DNA of 34,158 nucleotides from a bacterium (GTDB lineage Bacteria; UBP14; UBA6098; 4484-93): NCBI GenBank assembly GCA_021158465.1, contig JAGGUN010000043.1, positions 1 to 34,158 of the forward strand, read 5' to 3'. Shown piece by piece: positions 7,848 to 19,800 of this stretch (position 1 is its first letter; each line of letters starts with the position of its first letter). The notes under the pieces were generated by a model. It saw only the letters and a program-made list of their open reading frames with translations, ran no database searches and was not told where the DNA came from. The position numbers and the translations under genes were made by a program.

Positions 7848-10800
7848 ATGAGAAGAGAGGTTTTGGTGGTTTTTCTTCTGTTTTTCTCCTTGGTGGGTGC
7901 TGCCTTCGGGCAGTTTCCCAGAGGAGGGTGTCTGAAGCCAGCGGGTGGATATGGGCATTACGCCGGTTGTGAGTATCAGAAGATACTCTTTTATGCTTAC
8001 GACCCAGACGGGATTGATACATCGAGTATATCGGTTGCTGTTGGTGCTGATACATTTTATTACCCTGACCATCTAACCTTTTACGATGACTCTCTTATCC
8101 TTTTCACCCCGACTGATCCCTTTGCCAATCGGGAGTCGGTTTATGTTGCTCTTCTTGCTGCGGACGATATTTACGGTAATCATCTTGTGGGTGCTCCGAG
8201 GGAGAGCTGGTTTCGGATGGACCTTGACAGACCATGGACATTTGGTCCTGTTTTCCCCCCTAACGATACGACGATAACGGTAACCTTCCCCGACTCAATC
8301 TCGGCTCATATACTCGATACAACCTCAGGGATTATTGATGCTTCTGTGACATTTCACATAAGCTGGCTTGCCAACCCTGACGGGGCAGACTACACCGTTT
8401 CCTCTGCTGGAGTACACTACTATAGGTGGTTTGACGGTCTGGCTGTGATTGATAGCACTATTGTCTATTTTGCACCTGAGGATTCGATTAGTGTTTGTCT
8501 TCACGGAGTTGACAATGTTCCGCAGGATACATTTTTATGTGGTCCGCATTTCAGCGATACATTGTGCTGGCACTTCTTTATTGATGCTCTCGGACCCCGG
8601 TATGAGGTTCTTTATCCGCCGTTGAATGACACGGTGGCGTGCGACTCCGTTGTGTATAAGTTCTGGGATGGTTTTGGTGTGGATACAACCCGCATAAGGA
8701 TGTATGTTAATGGGCAGTTTTACGCTGATAGGAGTTCACATTCGGAGATAGTAAGGCTTCATCCGGATACAGTGCTTGTTGTGTATTATGACCCTGGGAG
8801 CTGGAGTACAGGGACCAGGGTTGCTCACAGAGTAATATCTGTCAGGGATAGCATTGGTAATGTGACCGGTGGTGGGGTTTCTAAGTATTTCTGGATAGAC
8901 CGGTCGCCCCCGTATGGTGAAGCTCCAAGCCCGGCGGATGGAGCTTTCACCGACAGCTTGGTTGTTTCCCTCGATATACAGGACAGTATTGTAGGTGTGA
9001 ACATATCGACCGTTGTTGTCTCAGTCAATGGGGACAGTAGGAGCTACCCGGCTGGTGGTGCGATGAGCTGGGATGGAACGACTTTGATATATGACCTCTC
9101 AGCGGCAGGATACAGCTTTGGGGATGGTGATTCTGTGGAGGTGTGCCTTGAGTATGCGGAGGACAGGTTGACTGCTTCTGAGTGTGGTCCGAATGTGATG
9201 ACAGAGCCTTTTTGCTGGTATTTTTTCGTGGATCAGACCGGTCCTATAGCGGAGATAATCTCCCCGTCCGAGGGGACATTTACCGCCTGTGATGATGAGC
9301 GGATTATCATCTATCTCTATGACCCATCGGGTGTGGATACGGCAACTGTTGTGCTCGTTGTGAACGGAGCGACATACCATATATCTGCAGATACGCTTGA
9401 ATACATAAACGACACGCTCTATTTTACTCCCCCTTCACCCTGGGAGACAGGGACCGTTAATATCTCTATTACCGAAGCACAGGATATATTTGGGCATACG
9501 CTTGTTGATGCTCCAGTCACCGGTAGTTTCAACTTTGATGATGAGCCTCCTTTCGTCACATCGCTTTTGCCGGCGGATGGTGAGATGGTATCCGATTCCA
9601 CTCCGGTTATATCTGTTGGTCTCTCGGATGCAGGAGCTGGTGTTGACCCGACCACTGCTCGCTTGAACATAGGAGGAGTTTCATATGAGTATGGGGTAAC
9701 CCCCGGGTTCTCCTGGTCGGGAGCTGCTTTGAGTTTCAACACGGAGGAGGCGGGAGTTGTTTTCCGTCACGGGGACACGGTTCTTATCTGCCTTGAGGTA
9801 GCTGACGCTATCGATGAGGAGCACTGTGGTCCGAATGTGCTTGACACCTGTTGGACGCTGTTCTTTGACCTTGCAAGCCCGATAGTTGAAATGACATTCC
9901 CTTCAGAAGGGGTATACACCGCCTGTCTCAGGCAGGATATGCAGTTCTACATATTTGACCAATCAGGAATTGATCCATCGACTATCTGGCTTGAGGTGGA
10001 TGGGCTCAACTACTTCTACCCGTCCGGGATGGTCTATACGAACGACACCCTCTATTTCACTCCGGGAGCTGACCTTGTTGGGCTGTCCGATACCGTCTGG
10101 ATAAGGGTGATGGGCGTCGAGGATTCCGTTGGAAACGGGATTGAAGAGCCTTACAGTTGGTATATTATCCTCGATACCCAGCCACCTTATGTAACAGGAT
10201 ATTCCCCTGCTGATGGAGAGCGTGTGTCGAGTGGGTCTCCGCTTATAAGCATCGGCATAGCGGATGATGGAATAGGTGTCTTACCTTCGAGTATCCTTTT
10301 CAGTGTTGAGGGGATGGAGTATTCTTTGGATTCGGGCGGTGTTTCCTGGGACGGTTCGATGATTCATCTCGACTGTGTGGCAGCGGGGTTGGAGTTCTCC
10401 GATGGTGACACTGTCGATGTCTGTTTTCTCGAGGCGTCTGACAGTGTTTCTGTGAGGTTCTGCAGTCCGAATGTTCAGACTGCTGATTCCTGCTGGAGCT
10501 TTATAGTTGACCTATCCGGTCCGACTGCGAGGCTTATATCTCCCGAGAACCTCGGCTTTTCTGCCTGCGGATACGATACGATAATAATCCTTCTGACCGA
10601 CCCGAACGGTGTTGTCCCGGAGAGCATTTGTGTGGCTGTAAACGACACCGAATACACGCTTTCTGACCCACAGCTTGCATACTCCAACGACACCCTGTAC
10701 TTCTATCCGGATGCCCCGTTTGCTTCAGGCGATACGGTAACGATAGAGATAATCTCTGCTTACGATATCCTTGGGCACCCGATGGCGGGGGTAGCGTCCT

Positions 10801-13800
10801 GGTATTTCATTGAGGATATTGCTCCGCCGTTTATTGTCAGGGGGTTCCCGCCGCCGGATACGGTGGTTTCCGTTTATGACCCGCCTATATACATTGAGGT
10901 TGCTGACAGTCTCTCCGGTGTGGATAGCATAACCATCGTTGCCAGTGTGAACGGGGATAGTTATGCCTGGGGGACACCTGGTGTTGGCTGGAGCGGGGAC
11001 AGGTTCTATCTACCGCCTCTTTCGTTCACCGATGGTGAGACGGTTACAGTATGCCTCGAGGAGCTCTCCGATATGGTTCCGATTGATTTCTGCGGACCGA
11101 ATGAGATCCCCTCTGACAGCTGCTGGAGCTTCTCCGTTGACCTCTCCGGTCCTGTGGCGGAGCTTGTTCTGCCGGACAGCGGATCGATTTCCGCCTGCAC
11201 CTTACAGGCTGTCTGGATAGTCATTACCGACCCGAACGGTGTTGTCCCGGAGAGTATAAGGGTCAGGATTCTTGGGACAAGTTATACCATTTCATCGCCG
11301 CGGCTCGAATTCTCTGGTGACACGGTCTATTTCACACCGACTGTTCCCTGGTCTGATGCTGATTCCATCCCCGTGTTTTTGACCTATGCTGTGGATTATG
11401 TTGGCAACCCGCTCGATACAGTTTATGAATGGTTCTTCCTGACCGATTTCTCTCCGCCTGTTGTGGTCGATTTTTCACCTTCAGAAGGTAGCATTATCTC
11501 TGACGGGGCGACGCCTGTCGTCATAACCGTTGTTGATTCAGTCTCTGGTGTTGATTCTGCTTCCCTTGAGATAAGTGTAGCTGGAGCAGATTTTTCTGTT
11601 GGTTCTCCCGGTGTTAGCTTTGATTCTGGAACGGGGGAAATAACCTTCGACCCCACATTGGCAGGGTTTTCCTACCCTGAAAACGACACCGTTTGGGTCT
11701 GCCTTGATGAGGCGTCGGATAACAGTTCGCCCCCCTGCGGTCCAAACGAGATAGATTCTGCTATATGCTTCTTCTTTATAACCGATTTCGTGGGACCATC
11801 CGCTCATATAATCGAGCCTCTCGATGGGCAGATTACTGCCTGCTCCGACCAGCAGATTTATGTCTATCTGCACGATGCCCACGGTGTCGATGTATCAAGC
11901 ATTGAGGTTGATCTCAACGGGGTATCATATTTCTATCCGGATGGTATGAGCTACTCTGATACCCTGCTTGTATTCACTCCGCCGGATACCTTCTCTGATG
12001 GGGACACGGTTGATTTTGCCCTTGTTTCCGCCGAGGATATGGTAGGAAATGGCATTACATCCTCTCTTTCCACTCGCTTCTATGTGGACCTCTCTCCGCC
12101 GTATGTAACTGCCGTTTATCCTCCCGATGGGACGGTGACGAACGATGTCAACCCGCATGTATCGATTCATATCCAGGATGACCTCTCTGGCGTGGACCCG
12201 ACGACTATCTCCCTTGATATATTCGGTGTATCCGTTCACTACCCGACAGGTGGGCTTTTCTGGGATGGAGACTCTCTCTGGTTTAACCTGCTGTCGTTTG
12301 TAGATACTGTATGCAGTGGAGACACAATTGAAATTTGCCTTGTTGATGTTGCCGACTCTCCTGACCTCTGCGAACCGAACCACCTTCTCTTCCCATACTG
12401 CTTTCAGATTGCCTTTGATTTTGATGGTCCTATTGCAAGCATCGTTTATCCTGCCTCTGGTAGTTTTAGCAACTGCAATGACCAGGGCGTTGGCATTCTC
12501 ATTCAGGAGGACTCCCAGCTCGACACATCGAGCCTTGATATCGCAATAGACGAGGCGCCATACGGTTGGGGTAGTCCGAGCCTTGCATTCCATGGCGACA
12601 CGCTTGTTTTCACCCCGATGGGGCTGTGGGGTGACCACGACACGATAGAGATTTCGCTGAATACTCTCGATGATGAGGTTGGTAATCATCTTGTCAGAGC
12701 TCCGGTTGAGGGGGTGTTCTATACGGATTTTACTCCGCCTGTGATAACAGGTCTTTCTCCGCCCGATGGCAGTATTGCGACCTCTTCTTCCCCCGAGATT
12801 TCATTCGATGTGACCGATGATTTTGCAGGGGTCGATATAACGACGCTTGGTGTCTGGGTCAACGGAGATTACTTTCCGTTTGGACATCCTGCAGTAACAT
12901 TTTTTGATAATCATTTCGTCTTCCATCCGTCACTGGCGGGGCTTTCGTTTGTTGAGGGTGATACCGTTTATGTTTGCACGGCAGATAGTATATCCGACAT
13001 GGCGACCGGCTGTGGGAGGAATGCTGCGCTCCAGCAGTGTTGGAGTTTTACCGTTGACTGCACAGGACCATCGGTTACGCTTGTTTCTCCTCCACACGGG
13101 GCTGTTACTTCCTGCTGTGACCAGGGGATAATACTCTTCTTTGAGGATGCAAACCTCGTGGACTCGTCGACGGTCGAGCTGAATGTGGGTGGGTCAACAT
13201 ATGGAATCTCTTCGACCGAGGTTCACTATTCCAATGACACACTCTACTTTACTCCGCCCTCGGACTATTTCCACGGTGAGACGGTACGCTTTCATATCAG
13301 CCATATCGAGGATACGCTCGGGAATGTAACATCGCAGTCTTTCTGGTATGAGTTTACGGTTGACCTCGAGCCGCCGATTCTCTTCTCATACACTCCAGCT
13401 GACTGGTCTATTGTTTCTGACCCGACTGGTGGAATCTCTGCCGTCTTCTACGATACACCGGCAGGTCTTGATTCCTCCTCTGTGGTGTTTACTGTAAACG
13501 GGGTTGAGTATCCTGCTCCTTCTCCAGCGATTGAGTATGGAGAACCTTTCAGATTTCATCCAGATGAGATAGGGCTTGCTTTCGCCGACGGTGAGACGGT
13601 CTCTGTCTGTGTGCGGATTTCCGATGACCCGGATATCTGTCCACCGAATGTTATGCTGGATAGTTGCTGGCGTTTTATCCTTGACCTCGGTGGACCGGAT
13701 GCCTATCCCGTTTCTCCTGCCGATTGGACTGTTTCTTCCTGCGATGACCTGGGGGTGGTATTCTACCTTTTCGATATATCCGGTATCGATACATCGACGG

Positions 13801-16800
13801 TTCGGGTCTCTGTTGGCTCGGACACACTTGATTTCTCGAGCGGAATGTTGGCATACATATCTCCTTATCTTACCTACACTCCTTCGGCTCCCTTCTCGAG
13901 CGGTGATACTGTTGTGGTTTCTCTCGTCTCTGCTGAGGATATGCTTGGCAACTCACTCGAGTCGGGAGAGGTTGTGGTTCATTATATTGTGGATACCGAG
14001 CCTCCTTATGTTGCGAGCCGTTTCCCTCCTCCTTTTGGGACGACATCGGATACTGTTCAGCCGGTAACCATAGAGATACGGGATGAACTTTCCCCTGTGG
14101 ACACGAGCGGCATCGGTGTGAGGCTCAACGGAACACTCTATTACCTCGGCTTGACGCCCGGGATCGTCTGGGATGATGGGTTCTTGACGATATATCCTGA
14201 CTCTTTTGGGGTTGCTTTCTCTGATGGTGATACGGTAGAGGTCTGTTTGTATCAAGTCTGGGATATGCCTGACACCTGCGGTCCCAATTATCTTCCCTCC
14301 CCTGACTGCTGGGAGTTCTATGTTAACCTATCTGGTCCGAGGATAGCGGTTATCTCTCCGAGGAACAACTGGCATATATCCTGTGGTGAGGGTGAGCAGG
14401 AGATACTGGTTGCCATCACGGATGATGAAGGTGTGGACACATCGAGCATACGAATGAGTGTGAACGGGGTAGAGTATCGTGTTGGGGCAGGGCTTACCTA
14501 TACGGATACTGTTCTCTCATTTGTTCCAGCTACTGCTTGGGGGGACGGAAGCACTGTCGATGTGGTGATAACCGATGCAGCGGATATTCTTGGGAATCAT
14601 ATCGGGATGCCTTATTCCTGGCGTTTCATCGTTGACCTATCTCCGCCTGTTGTCTCCGACCCGTATCCTTCTGATGGTTCGACTGTCGGAGTGCCTTCGC
14701 CCGATATTTCTGTTGCGATAACGGATAGCCTATCCGCTGTTGATGCGAGCAGGGCTGTTGTGGAGATTTCAGGATATGGCAGGTTTCGCTTGGCGGATGG
14801 CGTTGAGTTTTCAGCGGGGAGGCTTGTATTCTCAACTGTGTCGGCGGGGTTATCCTTTGCTGATGGTGAGACGATAGATGTCTGCATCGACTCCGTCTTC
14901 GATGCAACTGTTCTCTGCGAGCCGAACATTGCCCCAAGGTACTGCTTCAGTTTTGTTGTGGGGTTATCTGGTCCTCGTGCTTATGTCATATCTCCTCTTG
15001 ACGGGACCACAGTTGGCTGTGAGGATGGTTTCCAGCAGATACTTGTTCATCTCTCCAGTCCTGTTGGAATCGACCCTGATAGCATACTTCTTACTGTCAG
15101 TGGTATTCCTTATCGGATAGCAAGTCCGAGGCTGTTTTTCACTGACACCCTGCTTGTATTCGAGCCTTCGCCTTACTGGATAGATGGTGAGACGGTCGAT
15201 GTTGAGCTTCTCGATGCCTCCGATATGCTGGGTCACCATCTTGCTTCTCCTATATCATGGAGCTTTGTTGTTGACCTGTCTCCCCCTGAGATATCCGAGC
15301 CTCGTCCTTTCCTTGTTTGCGGTGAGTCGGAGCCTATCATATCCGTGAGGATAGAGGATTTGAGCCCGATAGATACCTCGTATCTCGCCTTTACTGTGGA
15401 CGGTTTCCCGTATACATACGGTATAAGCCCTGGCGTTGGTTATTCCGATGGTGTGGCGACGCTCGATATCGGTGCGACCGGTAGCAGCTTCTCGGATGGT
15501 GACAGTGTCAATGTCTGCCTGCTTTCTCTTCCCGATATTCCCGACTACTGCGATGGGCACGCCTCGTCTCCTTTCTGCTGGTATTTTGTCGTTGACCTTG
15601 CTCCACCTGTTATATCTGTTTTGAACATATCCGATGGCGACTTCAGCTCTTGTGAATATCAAGAGATAGAGTTTCTGGTCTCCGATGAGAACGGGTTTGA
15701 TAGAGCCTTATCCGAGTTTGTGATAGATAGTGCTCATATCCCCGCATCAGGTGATGAATGGTCTTACAACCCGACAACAGGTATCCTTCGGTACACTCCT
15801 TCCGTTCCCTTTGCTGATGGTGATACGGTGCGGTTTTGGTTTTCAGTTGTCTCCGACACGCTCGGGAACGACACGACAGATGCTGGTGAGGGGTATTTCA
15901 TCGTTGACTTATCTGCGCCTTTTGCGTTAAATCCCGACCCGCCTGATGGGGGTGAGGTATCAACGCTTGTTCCTGTTATCTCACTTGATATAGTCGATTC
16001 TTTGTCGGGTGTGGACCCGTCTTCTCTTGTGCTTGAGATAGATGGAGTGCCGGTTACTATTTCTACTCCCGGTGTCAGCTGGGATGGCAGACGGCTCTCT
16101 GTGGATACGGATATTGCAGGATTTTCCTTCCACAACCTCGATACGGTCCTGGTTTGCCTGACAGAGGCGTCCGATATGGCTCTATACTGCGGTGCAAATG
16201 AGATGGAGGATGATTTCTGCTTTAGTTTCACTATAAATGTCTCAGGACCGGAGGTTGTATCATACGCTCCTACCGGTTATGTCTCCTGTCCGCCCGATTC
16301 GCAGAGGATAGAGTTTGTTATAACCGATGATGATGGGGTTGACATCTCAACAGCTCGACTCACGGTTAACGGTGTTCTTTATACATCGGACTCATCGGGG
16401 GTTATCTGGTCTGCTCCGGAGCTCATCTTCCGTCCGGGTATCCCATGGGAGGATGGAGATGTGGTATCTGTTCGTCTCGAGGGAGTGGCAGATATCCTTG
16501 GCAACCCGATGGGTTACGCTGTGGTATTTGGTTTCCAGATGGACCTATCGCCACCTTATATAGTTTATGCAAATCCTTCTGCGGGTGTCCTTGTTGCCGA
16601 TAGGACACCTGTTATCAGATTACTTCTCGAAGATGCCCTCGCCGGTGTCGATATGGGAAGTATCAGGGTATCCGTGAACGGGGTGTTTTATGATACATCC
16701 TCCTCTTATCTCGAGTTTGTGGCTGACACGGTTGTTCTCTCCGCTCCAGATACATTCTCGGGTGGAGATACGGTTCATATCTGCGTTGAGGCGCTCGACC

Positions 16801-19800
16801 TTGCCGATTTCTGCGAGCCGAATGCTCTCGACAGTTGCTTCGATTTCTATATAGCTGCAGGTGCACCTGTTGTTTCTGCTGAGATTCCGGCGGAAGGTAG
16901 CTTCACATCCTGTGCCGACCAGGTGGTTTCTATCAGATTAACAGACCCTGAGGGCGACGATATCGACCCTGCATCGATATTCGTTTCTGTCGATGGAACG
17001 GAGTATTATGAAGGTATCTCTGGATTCTCCTTTACTCCAGATGATTCTCTGGTGAGGATAGCTCCTGCTGGTCTTTTCTCCGATGGTGATATAGTCTATG
17101 TTCGTGTGGATTCTGTTGCGGATGTGCTTGGCAACGCCCTCATCTCGCCGTATTCTTATAGCTTCACGGTCGACCTATCGCCGCCTTACATTACCGATGT
17201 TATCCCGGCTCCTGGATATGTTGCTGATGTTTCACCTCTTGTTTGTTTTGTGTTATCCGATGACCTCTCCGGTGTCGATATGGGAGCAAGTTCGGTGCGT
17301 CTGGGAACGGATATATATGATACCTCATCGGCAGGTGTATATATTGTCTCGGACACTGTTTTCTTCTGTGCCGAGTCCCTTGGACTTGAATTTTCCGATG
17401 GCGAGACCCTAACAGTCTGCCTTACAGCATACGATAGGGCTTTATATTGTGGGGCGAACGAGATGCCCGAAAGCTGTTTTGTCTTTGTCATAAGCAGTGG
17501 TCCGCCGGTGGTGGAGATGATCTCCCCAACGGATTCTGGCTTTATCTCCTGTGAGCCGGGGGAACAGGGTTTTGTGCTTCTTATCACCGACCCGCAGGGG
17601 GTTGTTCCCGAATCCATTGAAGTGATGGTGAACGGTGAGACATTCGGCGTATCCGCCCCTGAGGTTACATTCTCCAATGACACACTCTATTTTCTCTCTT
17701 CCTCTCCTTGGGCAGATGGCGATAGGGTTGATGTATCCGTTGTCCGAGCATACGATTCAACAGGTGTGGGTTTGAGTGTGCCTTACAGCTTCTGTTTCTT
17801 CGTTGATCTCACCCCGCCCTATATTGTCTCGTCGAGCATCTCGGACTTTGACACGGTGGACGCTGTCCCTGATAGCCTGCTATTCGACATAGTAGATGAG
17901 CTTGCAGGTGTCGATTCTGCCTCTATTTCTGCTCATCTTGACACCTTCCCGTCCTTCGGGATAGACGATGGATTTATCAGATTTGACGGTCTTACTGCCA
18001 CCGTTTATCTTTCCTCTCTACCGGATTCCCTCATAGGAATATATCATGGTGGTGACACGGTAGCCATCTGCCTTGAGGTTATGGACAGGACGGAGATGTG
18101 TGAGCCGAACCTGCTTGATACCTGCATCTATTTTGTCATTTCCTCTGGTGGTCCTGTGGCGGAGCTTGTTCTCCCGCACGATTCTGGCTTTGTTTCCTGC
18201 GACACACCGTATGTTGTTATATCCCTCTTTGACCCGGATGGTGTTGATGCCTCCAGCATACTGCTCGATGTTGACGGAACGGAATACACCGTTGCAAGCT
18301 CCCCTGACAACCTTATTTTCTCTGGCGACACGCTTTACTTCTTTTATCCTGACTCGCTTCCGGATGGTGCTCACTCGCTCGTTTCTCTCATCCGTGCCGA
18401 TGATTCATTGAGCAATCCGCTCACTGGTGCTCCAAGGAGTTGGAGTTTCACTGTGGACAGGACAGCTCCGGATGTTTCTCTTGTATCGCCTGTTGATACC
18501 GCATTTACCCCTGCACCAGACATACTCCTGCATATTGAGGATGCACTCTCCGGGATTGACACATCCTCTATCGTTGTCATCATCGGGACGCATGAATATC
18601 GTTTTGGTGAACGGCTTGTTCTTGAGGGCGGCAATTTTGTGATCCCATCGGATTCGCTCGACACGCTGTTCCTATCTGGTGATACGGTAAGCGTCTGTGC
18701 TCACGCCTGTGATATGGCGGAGCTTTGCGGTGCAAATTGCACGGGTATCTGCTTCGAGTTTGTGATAGGTGGAACTGGACCAGAGATTGTTTCACTCTAC
18801 CCCGAGCCTTGGAGCTTCTCATCCTGCTCGCTCGGTGTTGTGATATTTTCTATTACCGACCCCGATGGTGTTCTCCCTGAATCTGTTCGGGTTGAGGCGA
18901 CATTCGGCTTTACACAGAGTTTCCGGAATGATTCGCTCTTTGTTACTCCTGTCTCTGCTTTTGATGGGGATGCGGTGGTCTCTGTTATTGTTGTTTCTGC
19001 CTGCGATTCGGTGGGGAACTGCACGGAGGTTCCGGAAACGCTTTCATACTTTGTCGATGTTACGCCGCCTGTTGTCTCCAATATTTCTCCGATGGATACG
19101 GTTCGGGCTTCTGAAAGCCAATTCTCCTTCGATGTATCGGATACACTCTCCGGGGTTGACACTGATTCGGTCTATATTGAGATAGGTTCGAGGCGGTTTG
19201 GAGTGGCTGATTCTGGCGTCAGTTTCGATGGTGAGCGTTTCGTATTTGACCCGTCTGTCTTGAACGCCGGTATGCCGTGGTCCCCTGATGTTGACAGCAT
19301 CGGTTTTTGGTTCCACGAGGATTCAACTTACTGTGTGAACATTCATTCCGCCGACAGGGCACGCTATTGTGGTGAGAATCTGGTTGATACGACTGTTTGC
19401 CTGTATGTCGCCGATGATGATATAGAGCCACCTGTGTTTTCAGACTTCTCGCCGCCGTTTGTTCTTGCTGGTGTAGATTTTTATATCTCCTGCGAGATAA
19501 CGGATACATCAGGAGTATTAGATGATGCCACCCTTCCGTATCTCGTCTGGGACACTGACGGTGACCCTACTGGAGGTGACACAATACCGCTTACAGCAGA
19601 CCTCAGCGGCAGGTTTACGACAGACATCCCTTTGCCAGCTCTCCCCGAGGGAACGGTTGTCGTGTATCAGGTTTTTGCCTGCGATAATGATACGGATTTT
19701 GCAGAGCCGTCCGATAGAGCCTGTGGCTTCTCCGATGTAGAGACGGTTCTTGTCGTTAACGCCACAGGACCCTCGGCTGCTCTTCTCCTACCAGCAGATG

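Noticed and set aside
11925-12689. 254-codon minus-strand open frame inside the giant gene
   Set aside because: Antisense shadow of the repeat array; the product is low in identifiable features and similar shadows recur in other units.
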